DNA of 44,416 nt from VXYL01 sp964348085 (GTDB lineage Bacteria; Pseudomonadota; Gammaproteobacteria; Pseudomonadales; Azotimanducaceae), in contig CAYGBI010000030.1 in assembly GCA_964348085.1 (NCBI GenBank), positions 1 to 44,416 of the forward strand, written 5' to 3'. The notes under the pieces were generated by a model. The model was not told the DNA's origin. It saw only the letters and a list, made by a program, of their open reading frames with translations, and ran no database searches. Positions 33,418 to 41,168 of this stretch are shown here, one piece after another. Position 1 is the first letter of the stretch; every line of letters starts with the position of its first letter. The position numbers and the translations under genes are program-made.

Positions 33418-34067
33418 GTTTCGTCAACGCCGAAGCCGTACAGGCCATGTCTCTTAATATAGGTCCACACTTGGTTCGCTAGCAACGAACGCGGCTCCTT
33501 TCCGGCGGAAATCATGCGCCGTATGCGAGTGGACGAGATGTCCGGCATAGGTTCTTGCAGATAGTGGACGCCGCCGCTTGCGCGCGAGCAGAGTTCGCTC
33601 GCGCAGGCAACCGGCTCGAAGCCGACGGGCGCCGGCCGACGCGGTGCGCCGGGACGGTCGAAAACCAAGAGGTGACACAGCGACGGCAGCGCGTCGGCGT
33701 TGCGCCACGAGGCGATGGCGGCCACGGCATCGCCGCCGATGAACCACACCAGCGGCCCCTTGCCGGCAAGCTCGGCGAGCGTATCGACGGTATAGGAGGG
33801 ACCGCGCCGCCGAACTTCCAAGTTCGACGGCGAAACCCAAGGATGCCCTTGTGCGGCAAGGCGCAGCATCCGCCAACGGTGCTCGACACTCGCCATCGGC
33901 GGCGGCCGATGCCAAGGCCGCGCCGCCAACATCAACATCACTGGCGGCGTCGACGACCGACCCGCTGACGGCGGAAAGAGCGCTTCGCCGCCAATCCGGG
34001 CGGCGGTCAAGTGGCCCCGATGCACCGGATCGAAAGTGCCGCCGAGGATCGCGGTGCATGTCGCCAT
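33399..34067 (-). CDS. nadD: Nicotinate-nucleotide adenylyltransferase
   Basis: 222-residue enzyme joining ATP and nicotinate mononucleotide in NAD synthesis. The nucleotidyltransferase motif GGTFDPVHRGHL is at the N-terminus, with VEHRWRMLRLA, VSPSNLEVRRRGPSYTVDTL, VWFIGGDAVA and the C-terminal ISSTRIRRMI. The ATG at 34065-34067 is set by the motif position. The normal protein would end near HGLYG; here the final GALSG and the stop codon are encoded by the inverted-repeat element, so the C-terminus has been replaced by a few residues. It heads the nadD-rsfS-rlmH-mrdA-rodA cluster. Confidence 0.95.
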   Translation of the reverse strand: MATCTAILGGTFDPVHRGHLTAARIGGEALFPPSAGRSSTPPVMLMLAARPWHRPPPMASVEHRWRMLRLAAQGHPWVSPSNLEVRRRGPSYTVDTLAELAGKGPLVWFIGGDAVAAIASWRNADALPSLCHLLVFDRPGAPRRPAPVGFEPVACASELCSRASGGVHYLQEPMPDISSTRIRRMISAGKEPRSLLANQVWTYIKRHGLYGFGVDETGALSG

Positions 34068-34108
34068 GACTTGGCGATGGCCGTCAGGGAGGCTTGGCAG
34101 CCCGCGGG

Positions 34109-34753
34109 CTACTCTTGGAGCTTGGTGACAATGCGCTTGATCTCAAGCAGCCGCTCACGCGGCAATTGCATCTGCAACAACCCTTGTTTGGTCTCCGCCG
34201 CCAGCGGCAACAACTCGGCGAGACGCCAACTCACCGACCGCGCATCGTCGTAGTCCACCTCCAAGTCCATCTGCTGAACCATCGGATGTTTCGCCAGCAC
34301 CCGTAACGTCTCGACTAGCGATTGGAACTCTTCGCCCACGGCCGCGGGCCGCTCTTCGGGGAGAAACTCCGCCTCCGCCATCGCCAAGTGATCCGACGCT
34401 TCCCAAGAGCGATGGATACGGAACTTCTCCTTGCCCACGCAGACGATGCCCAACATGCCGTTGTCGAGCGGATTGAAGTCCACGATGCGGGCGTAGGTGC
34501 CGATGTCGAACAGTGTCGGCGGGCCTACGTCGCCCGGCCGACGCGCCTCGTGCCCCTTGCGGATAAGCACCACGCCGAAGCCGGTGTTGGTTTTCGCGCA
34601 GCGTCCCACCAAGTCCAAGTAGCGGGGCTCGAAGATCTGCAACGGCAACCGGCCGCCGCTGAACAGCACGCTGCCGAGCGGAAACAGCGGAATCTCGCGA
34701 CGTTCGTCCACCGAGCCATCATGCCACAAGGCGATTGACGCGCCACATGCCAT
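34109..34753 (-). CDS. LON substrate-binding domain protein
   Basis: 214-residue protein consisting of a Lon N-terminal (LAN/PUA-like) domain without ATPase or protease parts. Signature: IPLFPLGSVLFSGGRLPLQIFEPRYLDLV, then GFGVVLIRKGHEA, VGPPTLFDIGTYARIVDF and GMLGIVCVGKEKFRI; a C-terminal helical segment follows (LRVLAKHPMV, RLAELLPLAAETKQGLLQ). Such stand-alone proteins are common in proteobacteria; a role in protein quality control is assumed, not shown. The start is uncertain: ATG at 34751-34753 has no clear ribosome site, and GTG at 34709-34711 is an alternative. It lies 41 bases upstream of nadD and may be co-transcribed. Confidence 0.85.
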   Translation of the reverse strand: MACGASIALWHDGSVDERREIPLFPLGSVLFSGGRLPLQIFEPRYLDLVGRCAKTNTGFGVVLIRKGHEARRPGDVGPPTLFDIGTYARIVDFNPLDNGMLGIVCVGKEKFRIHRSWEASDHLAMAEAEFLPEERPAAVGEEFQSLVETLRVLAKHPMVQQMDLEVDYDDARSVSWRLAELLPLAAETKQGLLQMQLPRERLLEIKRIVTKLQE

Positions 34754-34822
34754 ATTGCGGTTTGCACGGCCCTTGTACGGACCTGACTTGAGGCCCCGCC
34801 CCGGGGGTTAATTAACGGAGTT

Positions 34823-34960
34823 ATGCTTGACGTTGTGAGCACCACAAGAGACTTGCGAACGAAGCGCTACGCGGTAGCGGCAATGCTCGCCTTCGCGGTA
34901 GTCGTCTTGGCGTATGTGAGTGCCGGCGGTCCGTGCGTGCAGCGACACTTCGGCATCTGA
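34823..34960 (+). CDS. Possible 45-aa single-pass membrane microprotein
   Basis: Short frame starting ATG at 34823 with CGGAG just upstream (spacing tight). The product has a basic N-terminal part (TRDLRTKRYAV), one hydrophobic helix (AAMLAFAVVVLAYVSAG) and a short tail ending CVQRHFGI. The third codon positions are mostly G/C like local genes. The strong hairpin at 34993-35026 begins 32 bases after its stop. Not recognised as a known family; the call rests on the helix, the site before it and the following hairpin. Confidence 0.4.
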   Translation: MLDVVSTTRDLRTKRYAVAAMLAFAVVVLAYVSAGGPCVQRHFGI

Positions 34961-34992
34961 CCGCTTCCAGCGGCGGTTCGCCCGTCTGACAA

Positions 34993-35026
34993 AAGGACAC
35001 CCCGCTCTTCGTAGCGGGGTGTCCTT
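34993..35026. terminator. Strong hairpin, probable bidirectional terminator
   Basis: A 14-bp perfect stem, AAGGACACCCCGCT / AGCGGGGTGTCCTT, with the six-base loop CTTCGT. On the minus strand it is followed by TTTTGTC, a canonical intrinsic terminator; on the plus strand only CTTGG follows, so termination there would be weaker. It separates the 45-aa frame from the 72-aa gene and could stop minus-strand transcripts leaving the island before the LON-domain gene. Confidence 0.8.
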
Positions 35027-35106
35027 CTTGGATGGAGGATTCGGGAGTCTGGTTCGGCAACTGGAGCGGTCGGGTGTTGGTGGTAGTCTTCCGGCAACCA
35101 GCAACC

Positions 35107-35325
35107 ATGGGTAAGAACGTGGCTACGTACAGGGATATCGAACAGTGGGTCAAGGCGAACTATGGCTGGAAGCCGAAGACCTGCTGGATCGCGCATTGCA
35201 AGGAACTCGTGGGGCTGCCTGTGCGCCGGGCCTACAACCGGTTCTCGGACGACCGTCAAGAGCCGTGTCCCGAGCACAAGCGTCACGCCATCATCGAAGC
35301 GTTCCGTCATTTCGGGATGATCTGA
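35107..35325 (+). CDS. Conserved small protein, PKTCWIAH family, function unknown
   Basis: 72 residues: VATYRDIEQWVKANYGW, then PKTCWIAHCKELVGLPVRRA-NR, PCPEHKRHAIIEAFRHFGMI. I recognise the pattern of a widespread family of roughly 70-90-residue proteins (YRDIQ...PKTCWIAxxKE...PCPxxKxxAIxxAxxHFGMI) of unknown function; my recollection that relatives often lie near restriction-modification or other accessory genes is unverified. ATG at 35107 matches the family start; the frame is open to an earlier ATG at 35032. The end overlaps the convergent fragment at 35291-35560. Confidence 0.75.
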   Translation: MGKNVATYRDIEQWVKANYGWKPKTCWIAHCKELVGLPVRRAYNRFSDDRQEPCPEHKRHAIIEAFRHFGMI

Positions 35326-35560
35326 GCGACCCGGTCCAAGACCGACCACGTCTCCAATTGCCGTCCCCAGTGCCTATTCGGCCATCGTTCTTCGGATCAC
35401 TTCGGCCTCGACCCAGTTCCGGTGCTATGCCCAAGAAAGCGATGTTGAACATGGCAGCGGCACCGGGGTTGTCCTCGTGGAGCTTCTTGACCGCCGCGTC
35501 CAACGCGACGGCACAGTCTTCGTCCGCGAAGCAGTCCTTGGGAGCCGACGGAACTTCCAC
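35291..35560 (-). CDS. Hypothetical protein, possible gene fragment
   Basis: 89 residues. The first ~50 look coding by composition (DCFADEDCAVALDAAVKKLHED, NPGAAAMFNIAFLGIAPELG); the remainder is Arg/Ser/Gly-rich and overlaps the convergent 72-aa gene, suggesting read-through past an eroded end. The only start is a GTG at 35558-35560 without a ribosome site; the frame continues 16 codons further upstream to a stop with no other start, consistent with a truncated gene. No family recognised. Confidence 0.35.
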   Translation of the reverse strand: MEVPSAPKDCFADEDCAVALDAAVKKLHEDNPGAAAMFNIAFLGIAPELGRGRSDPKNDGRIGTGDGNWRRGRSWTGSLRSSRNDGTLR

Positions 35561-35671
35561 TCGTTGAGACGACAGAGTTATGGACTTGGTTCCCCCGGTG
35601 CACTGTAGTTAGGTATATGGTTCCCTAATCAAAGACGGACGCGCGTAACTCCCCCGAATGACGGGCGTGGC

Positions 35672-35830
35672 TCATGCTTGGTGCAGATCGGGCGGCTCTA
35701 TGACCCACTTCGCACGTCGGGCAAAAGCCTGTGTCTTCCTCCCTATCACCTCGACATGGGAAGGATCGTCCGGCAACTGCTTCCGTACCACGCCCTGAGA
35801 GTGCGACACGAGTAGGACGTGCGTTGTCAT
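35672..35830 (-). CDS. Possible 52-aa protein in accessory island
   Basis: ATG at 35828-35830 opens a frame ending TGA at 35672-35674: MTTHVLLVSHSQGVVRKQLP, then PSHVEVIGRKTQAFARRAKW and VIEPPDLHQA. The sequence is protein-like (a beta-like start, then a basic helix) and it follows the WDSYGA-type gene by 71 bases on the same strand, but GAGGG is too close to the start to be a normal ribosome site. No family recognised. It could be the small partner of the upstream gene. Confidence 0.35.
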   Translation of the reverse strand: MTTHVLLVSHSQGVVRKQLPDDPSHVEVIGRKTQAFARRAKWVIEPPDLHQA

Positions 35831-35901
35831 CCCTCACGACATGACCAAACGGGATTCTCTGACGACGCTCCTTAATCCCGTGTCAGCCGCTTCGGGCTTC
35901 A

Positions 35902-36537
35902 TCACGCATATTGAACCCGAGCGCGTGAAGCCAGCAACTGCGTGAGTTCTCTGAGCCTCGCGACGTCGTTGCTCATTACGCCATCAAAAGGCTCCTTCTC
36001 TCCAGAAAGATCCTCGAAGCACACATCGAGCTCGGTATCCGAGAGTAGACTTACGTCAAGTTCGACTCCGAGCGTATGCCACTCGATCTGAATACTGCCA
36101 GAGGATGTGGGAACCAAGATCGGTGCAGGCGTGTCGTCGTCCATAATGTGCTGGAGTAAGTCATACGCCTGCGCCGACCTCGACGATTCCACGGGCTTTG
36201 CGCCATAGGAATCCCAGTCCACCTGTAATCGTGCAAGTGACTCCAACCGAGACTGGACCGGGTCGATCCACCTCGGCTTCGGTTGACTATGGACCGGGGC
36301 CGGTTGGCTCCTACGCACGAAGCGGGTCATGGGCGGTTCGCTGGGCCGCTGCGGTGATACGAGACTCCAGTTAGAGCAAAGCGACTGGTCACTCATTCTT
36401 CCACACTCTGTGCATTTCGGTGGCGGTGGTACGTTCGAGGCACTCGACTGTCGGTCGCCGGCTAAGGTCCAAAAACTCCACGGCCCGTCAACCGTAGGGG
36501 TTTTCGGCCTGCCTCTCACAGTCAGAGAATAGCGCAT
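35902..36537 (-). CDS. Conserved hypothetical protein, WDSYGA/PTSSGSIQIEW type
   Basis: 211 residues. The C-terminal ~120 follow a pattern seen in many hypothetical proteins of accessory regions: a helix (VQSRLESLARLQVDWDSYGA), a helix (SSRSAQAYDLLQHIMDD), then PAPILVPTSSGSIQIEWH, GVELDVSLLSDTELDVCFED. The N-terminal ~90 residues are Pro/Ser-rich, contain a CTECG motif (a single Cys pair) and are probably disordered. ATG at 36535-36537 is chosen because GAGGGGCGACG precedes it. Base composition is visibly less GC-rich than neighbours, a sign of acquisition. Function unknown; I cannot assign it to a toxin-antitoxin or defence class. Confidence 0.65.
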   Translation of the reverse strand: MRYSLTVRGRPKTPTVDGPWSFWTLAGDRQSSASNVPPPPKCTECGRMSDQSLCSNWSLVSPQRPSEPPMTRFVRRSQPAPVHSQPKPRWIDPVQSRLESLARLQVDWDSYGAKPVESSRSAQAYDLLQHIMDDDTPAPILVPTSSGSIQIEWHTLGVELDVSLLSDTELDVCFEDLSGEKEPFDGVMSNDVARLRELTQLLASRARVQYA

Positions 36538-36659
36538 CGTCGCCCCTCATCTGTCTCAACGGGGAACAGCTCGGTGAAAGGGCGCCAGATGAACTGGCTT
36601 CTTCCGTGCGCTAGATAGCGTCACCCGTCGTTAAACTCCCCGCCATGGAGAGTTCGCCT

Positions 36660-37442
36660 ATGAGCGCCGTGCAGGTGGTCGTCTTGGCGCTTATCCAAGG
36701 CGTCACGGAGTTTCTGCCCATCTCCAGCACCGCGCACTTGGTGCTGCCGGCTGCGCTCACCGATTGGCCCGACCAAGGCTTGGCGTTCGACGTGGCCGTG
36801 CATCTCGGCACGCTTATGGCCGCGCTCGTTTACTTCCGCCGCGAGTTCACCGGTTTCGCGGTTAGCGGGGCGGCGTTCGTGCGCACGCGCGAGCGGGACG
36901 AGAACTTCGACTTGCTGCTGAAAATCTTGCTCGCCACACTGCCTATCGCGGTCGCCGGCGTGCTCTTCAAAGAGCAGATCGAAGCCAACCTGCGCGCCAC
37001 GACGCTGATCGCGATAAGCACCATCGTCTTCGGCATCGCCTTGTGGTGGGCTGATCGCCGCGTCGACCCCGACCACGGGCGAATGCCGAGTTTCGGCGAA
37101 GCGCTGCTCATCGGGTGTGTGCAAACCGCCGCGCTCATCCCCGGCGCGTCGCGGGCCGGGGTCACCGTCACCGCGGCGTTGTTGTTGGGCTTGGGACGCG
37201 CTCACGCGGTGCGGTTCGCGTTTCTGCTGGCGACTCCGGCGATCGCCGGCGCGGCGTTGCTGAGCGGCCTAGACACCACCCACGGCACGTCGTGGACGGA
37301 TTTGGGCATCGGCTTCGCCGTCGCCGCACTTAGCGCCTTCGTTTGCATCGGCACGCTCATACGCTTCGTCGAACGCATCGGCATGGCACCGTTCGCCGTC
37401 TACCGCGTGGTGCTCGGCATCCTGCTGTTGACGTTGCTATGA
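36660..37442 (+). CDS. uppP: Undecaprenyl-diphosphatase UppP/BacA
   Basis: 260-residue polytopic membrane phosphatase that recycles undecaprenyl pyrophosphate to the lipid carrier for peptidoglycan and other glycans; overproduction gives bacitracin resistance. Active-site motifs: QGVTEFLPISSTAHLVL (E, SS, H) and IPGASRAGVTVTAALLLGL (PGxSRxxxT). Eight or so membrane segments are visible. Two ATGs are possible: the first at 36645 lies inside the sequence GGAGAG that forms a good ribosome site for the second at 36660, so the second is preferred. Convergent with ssb. Confidence 0.95.
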   Translation: MSAVQVVVLALIQGVTEFLPISSTAHLVLPAALTDWPDQGLAFDVAVHLGTLMAALVYFRREFTGFAVSGAAFVRTRERDENFDLLLKILLATLPIAVAGVLFKEQIEANLRATTLIAISTIVFGIALWWADRRVDPDHGRMPSFGEALLIGCVQTAALIPGASRAGVTVTAALLLGLGRAHAVRFAFLLATPAIAGAALLSGLDTTHGTSWTDLGIGFAVAALSAFVCIGTLIRFVERIGMAPFAVYRVVLGILLLTLL

Positions 37443-37447
37443 AAGAG

Positions 37448-37472
37448 CGGCTCGGCAATCGCCGAGAAGCCG
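37448..37472. terminator. Hairpin between convergent uppP and ssb
   Basis: CTCGGC-AATC-GCCGAG (37451-37466) is a perfect 6-bp stem with a four-base loop, extended by CGG / CCG pairing around two unpaired A residues. It fills the 31-base gap between the two convergent genes and likely serves both, although there is no strong U-run on either side. Confidence 0.55.
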
Positions 37473-37473
37473 A

Positions 37474-37962
37474 CTAGAACGGGATGTCGTCCTCGAAGTC
37501 GTCGTCCGGCGGTGGCGAGGGCTGTGTTCTCGGCGCACTGCGCGGCTGCTCCCGAGGATAACCGCCGCCCCCCGGCATATCCGGCGGGCCACCGGCATCC
37601 GGTGCGTTGTAGCTGTCCCCGCCGCCGCGGCTGTCCAACATTTGCATGTCGCGAGCGACCACCTCCGTGGTATACCGAGTTTGGCCGTCTTGGCCCTCCC
37701 AAGAGCGCGTTTGTAGCTGCCCCTCGATGTACACCCTAGAGCCCTTGCGCAAATACTCCCCGCAAATCTCCGCCAGCCGCCTAAAGCACACCACCCTGTG
37801 CCACTCCGTGCGTTCCCGTCGCTCGTTGGTGGTGCGGTCGGTCCAGCTCTCGCTGGTAGCCACCGAGAAGTTGGCGATGGGTTGTTGACTCTGCGTGTAG
37901 CGCATCTCGGGATCGCGCCCCAGATTGCCGATGAGAATGACTTTGTTGATGCCTCGGGCCAT
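37474..37962 (-). CDS. ssb: Single-stranded DNA-binding protein
   Basis: 162-residue homotetrameric SSB. The OB fold starts MARGINKVILIGNLGRDPEMRYT, continues with WTDRTTNERRERTEWHRVVCF and GSRVYIEGQLQTRSW, followed by a Gly/Pro-rich linker and the acidic partner-binding tip DDDFEDDIPF. Length is normal for proteobacteria. It is divergent from uvrA as in many gammaproteobacteria, where both are SOS-regulated from the shared region; see the LexA-like palindrome at 37988-38003. Confidence 0.97.
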   Translation of the reverse strand: MARGINKVILIGNLGRDPEMRYTQSQQPIANFSVATSESWTDRTTNERRERTEWHRVVCFRRLAEICGEYLRKGSRVYIEGQLQTRSWEGQDGQTRYTTEVVARDMQMLDSRGGGDSYNAPDAGGPPDMPGGGGYPREQPRSAPRTQPSPPPDDDFEDDIPF

Positions 37963-37987
37963 GAAACTCCGCCTAGCTGCAATGCAC

Positions 37988-38003
37988 CTGCTTAAGGGAG
38001 CAG
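37988..38003. promoter_or_regulatory. LexA-like 16-bp palindrome upstream of ssb
   Basis: CTGCTTAAGGGAGCAG has the size and symmetry of a gammaproteobacterial SOS box (CTGT-N8-ACAG), differing by one base in each half (CTGC/GCAG). It begins 26 bases before the ssb start codon in the ssb/uvrA divergent region, where E. coli also has an SOS box. The mismatches fall in otherwise highly conserved positions, so lineage-specific LexA recognition or chance both remain open. Confidence 0.35.
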
Positions 38004-38234
38004 TCTAACGCAACGAAGCGCGAACGCCAGCGCCACGCAAGCCGATGCCGCTTCCGCATTGGCGGAGAAAGCGCACAAAGCAATGGTCGAATCACAGTTG
38101 ATTTGCTTTTATGCTTGCCGCACAGGCGACTGGGGCTGGCCCGGGTTTCGACCGACGGGCCGAGGCGTGATGGACTGAACGGCCGATGCCCCAGAACCAA
38201 GCCAGCGCGCAACGGACAAACGGAAGGGCGACGC

Positions 38235-41144
38235 ATGTTGGCAAACTCACCGAGCACGTCGAACGGCACATCGACCGAGCGCGGCGGCGGCGCGCCCCGT
38301 CTCGGCCTCACTGAAATCGCGGTGCGCGGCGCGCGCACCCACAACCTGAAAGACATCGACTTGGACATCCCGCGCGACAAGCTGGTCGTGATCACCGGCT
38401 TGTCCGGTTCCGGCAAGTCGTCGCTCGCGTTCGACACGCTCTACGCCGAAGGCCAGCGACGCTACGTCGAATCTCTGTCCGCCTACGCCCGGCAGTTCTT
38501 GTCGATGATGGAGAAACCCGACGTCGACCTCATAGAGGGATTGTCGCCGGCCATCTCCATCGAGCAAAAGTCCACCTCCCACAACCCGCGCTCGACGGTC
38601 GGCACGATCACCGAGATCTACGACTACCTGCGGCTGTTGTTCGCCCGCGTCGGCGAGCCCCGTTGCCCTGTACACGGCGAGCCGCTGGACGCGCAGACCG
38701 TCAGCCAAATGGTGGATCAAGTGGTGGCCTTGCCGGAAGGCGAGCGCATCATGGTGCTGGCGCCCGTTATTCGGGAGCGCAAGGGCGAACACCAGCACGT
38801 GTTCTCCGAACTGCTGGCCAACGGCTTCATTAGAGCGCGCATCAACGGCATCGTTGCGGACCTGGACCACCCGCCGACGTTGGACAAGAACAAGAAGCAC
38901 ACCATCGAAGCGGTCGTGGACCGTCTGCGGGTGCGCGAGAGCGCGCGGCAACGATTGGCGGAGTCGTTCGAGACGGCCCTGCAGCGGGGCGACGATGTCG
39001 CCGTGGTGAGCTTCCTCGATGCACCGAACGGCGAGCCGGCGCCAAGCGACCTCGCCTTCAGCGGCCGCTTCGCCTGCCCGAAGTGCGGCTACAGCATCAG
39101 CGAGCTGGAACCGCGCATGTTCTCGTTCAACAACCCGGCAGGCGCCTGTCAAGCCTGCGACGGGCTGGGCGTAAAGCAGTACTTCGACCCCGCGTTGGTG
39201 GTTGCCGACCCGGACCTCAACCTCGCGGAGGGCGCCATTCGCGGCTGGGATCGGCGCAACGTCTACTACTTCCACATGCTCGGCTCGCTGGCGCGGCATT
39301 ACGGCTTCGACGTCGAACAGCCGTTCAAGAAACTCACCAAGAAGCAGAAGAACGCCGTACTTTACGGCTCCGGCAGCGAGCGCATCGATTTCAGCTACAT
39401 CAACGAACGCGGCGACACCGTTACCCGCCGTCATCGTTTCGAGGGCGTCATTCCGAATATGGAGCGTCGCTATCGCGAGACCGAATCGGCCGGGGTGCGC
39501 GAAAGCCTGCAAAAGTACCTCACGGTGCGCGCCTGCCCTAGCTGCGAGGGATCGCGTCTCAAAGAGGAATCCCGCCACGTCTTCATCAACGGCGAGAACC
39601 TGCCTAGGTTGACCGCCGGTTCGGTGGAAACCGTCCTCACGCACTTCGAGGAGCTGCGGCTGCGCGGCCGGAGCGGCGAGATCGCAGACAAGATTCTCAA
39701 GGAGATCCGTGCCCGGCTGCGCTTTCTGGTCGACGTCGGGCTCAACTACCTGACCTTGGACCGGAGCGCCGACACCCTCTCCGGCGGAGAAGCGCAACGC
39801 ATACGGCTGGCGAGTCAAATCGGCGCCGGCTTGGTGGGGGTGATGTACATCTTGGACGAGCCTTCCATCGGCCTGCACCAACGCGACAACGCCCGGCTCT
39901 TGCGCACGCTCACCAACCTGCGCGACATCGGCAACACGGTACTCGTGGTAGAGCACGACGAAGAGGCTATTCGCACCGCCGATCACATCGTCGACATCGG
40001 CCCCGGCGCCGGCGTGCATGGCGGCGACGTCGTCGTCGCTGGGCATCTGCAACAGGTGATGGACTGCGAACAATCCATCACCGGCTCGTATCTCTCCGGC
40101 AGGAAGGCCATCGCCACGCCGAGCGAGCGCACACCCTTCGATGCCGAGCGCACGGTGCGCCTCGTGAAGGCGAGCGGCAACAATCTGAAGAACGTCACGG
40201 TGGATGTGCCGACCGGATTGCTCACCTGCGTCACCGGCGTCTCCGGGTCGGGCAAGTCGACTTTGGTCAACCACACGCTATATCCCATCGCCGCCCGCGC
40301 TTTGAATGGCGCGACCTCGGTGACGCCACGCCCCTTCGAAGAGATCATCGGCCTCGAGCGTCTCGACAAGGTCGTGGACATCGACCAAAGCCCGATCGGG
40401 CGCACGCCGCGATCCAACCCGGCCACGTACACCGGCTTGTTCACTCCCATTCGCGAGTTGTTCGCGCAAACGGAAGAGAGCCGCACCCGCGGCTATCGTC
40501 CCGGCCGTTTCAGCTTCAACGTAAAAGGCGGACGCTGCGAAGCCTGCCAAGGCGACGGCGTCATCAAGGTGGCGATGCACTTCCTGCCGGACATCTACGT
40601 GCCTTGCGATATCTGCCAAGGCAAGCGCTACAACCGAGAGACCTTGGATGTGCGCTACAAGGGGAAGAACATCCACGAAGTGTTGGACATGACCGTCGAG
40701 GACGCCAGCGAGTTCTTCGACGCGGTGCCAGTGCTCAAGCGCAAACTCGACACGCTGATGGATGTAGGACTTTCGTATGTGCGCTTGGGGCAGAGCGCGA
40801 CCACGCTCTCCGGCGGCGAAGCGCAGCGCGTGAAGCTCTCCCGGGAACTATCCAAACGAGGCACCGGCAAAACGCTGTACATCTTGGATGAACCCACCAC
40901 CGGGCTGCACTTTCACGATATTCAGCAACTGCTCGACGTATTGCACCGGCTACGCGACCAAGGCAACACGGTGGTGGTGATCGAACACAATCTCGACGTC
41001 GTCAAGACCGCCGACTGGATCATCGACCTAGGGCCGGAAGGCGGCGCCGGCGGCGGCGAGGTGGTGGCGGTTGGCACGCCGGAGGAGGTGGCGAGGGAAC
41101 CAAGCTCGCACACCGGGCGGTACCTGCGGAAGGTGTTGGGCTAG
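38235..41144 (+). CDS. uvrA: Excinuclease ABC subunit A
   Basis: 969-residue damage-sensing ATPase of nucleotide excision repair. Two ABC modules: Walker A motifs GLSGSGKSSLAFDTLY and GVSGSGKSTLVNHTLY; signature sequences LSGGEAQRIRLASQ and LSGGEAQRVKLSREL; Walker B YILDEPSIGLH and YILDEPTTGLH. Zinc-module cysteines are visible in CPKCGYS...CQACDGLG and CEACQGDG...CDICQGKRY. ATG at 38235 behind GGAAGGG is chosen; the upstream open stretch has no family resemblance. The short N-terminal leader (SPSTSNGTSTERGGG) before the first ABC strand is longer than in E. coli. The stop TAG lies within a perfect palindrome. Confidence 0.97.
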   Translation: MLANSPSTSNGTSTERGGGAPRLGLTEIAVRGARTHNLKDIDLDIPRDKLVVITGLSGSGKSSLAFDTLYAEGQRRYVESLSAYARQFLSMMEKPDVDLIEGLSPAISIEQKSTSHNPRSTVGTITEIYDYLRLLFARVGEPRCPVHGEPLDAQTVSQMVDQVVALPEGERIMVLAPVIRERKGEHQHVFSELLANGFIRARINGIVADLDHPPTLDKNKKHTIEAVVDRLRVRESARQRLAESFETALQRGDDVAVVSFLDAPNGEPAPSDLAFSGRFACPKCGYSISELEPRMFSFNNPAGACQACDGLGVKQYFDPALVVADPDLNLAEGAIRGWDRRNVYYFHMLGSLARHYGFDVEQPFKKLTKKQKNAVLYGSGSERIDFSYINERGDTVTRRHRFEGVIPNMERRYRETESAGVRESLQKYLTVRACPSCEGSRLKEESRHVFINGENLPRLTAGSVETVLTHFEELRLRGRSGEIADKILKEIRARLRFLVDVGLNYLTLDRSADTLSGGEAQRIRLASQIGAGLVGVMYILDEPSIGLHQRDNARLLRTLTNLRDIGNTVLVVEHDEEAIRTADHIVDIGPGAGVHGGDVVVAGHLQQVMDCEQSITGSYLSGRKAIATPSERTPFDAERTVRLVKASGNNLKNVTVDVPTGLLTCVTGVSGSGKSTLVNHTLYPIAARALNGATSVTPRPFEEIIGLERLDKVVDIDQSPIGRTPRSNPATYTGLFTPIRELFAQTEESRTRGYRPGRFSFNVKGGRCEACQGDGVIKVAMHFLPDIYVPCDICQGKRYNRETLDVRYKGKNIHEVLDMTVEDASEFFDAVPVLKRKLDTLMDVGLSYVRLGQSATTLSGGEAQRVKLSRELSKRGTGKTLYILDEPTTGLHFHDIQQLLDVLHRLRDQGNTVVVIEHNLDVVKTADWIIDLGPEGGAGGGEVVAVGTPEEVAREPSSHTGRYLRKVLG

Positions 41145-41163
41145 TAGTCCGTCGGACTACTAG
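41141..41163. repeat. Perfect palindrome containing the uvrA stop codon
   Basis: CTAGTAGTCCG-T-CGGACTACTAG, an 11-bp perfect inverted repeat with a one-base centre. The uvrA stop TAG is bases 2-4. There is no T-run after it, so it is not a textbook terminator. Its CTAG ends resemble the TA-bounded ends of the inverted-repeat elements elsewhere in the window, and it may be a collapsed element of that general kind or a simple transcript-end hairpin. Confidence 0.55.
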
Positions 41164-41168
41164 GGCGG

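Noticed and set aside
38098..38126. TTGATT as uvrA -35 element
   Set aside because: No -10-like hexamer at 16-18 bases; promoter not supported.
38247..40274. 675-codon open frame on the minus strand within uvrA
   Set aside because: Antisense shadow of uvrA, whose Walker and zinc motifs are complete in the other strand.
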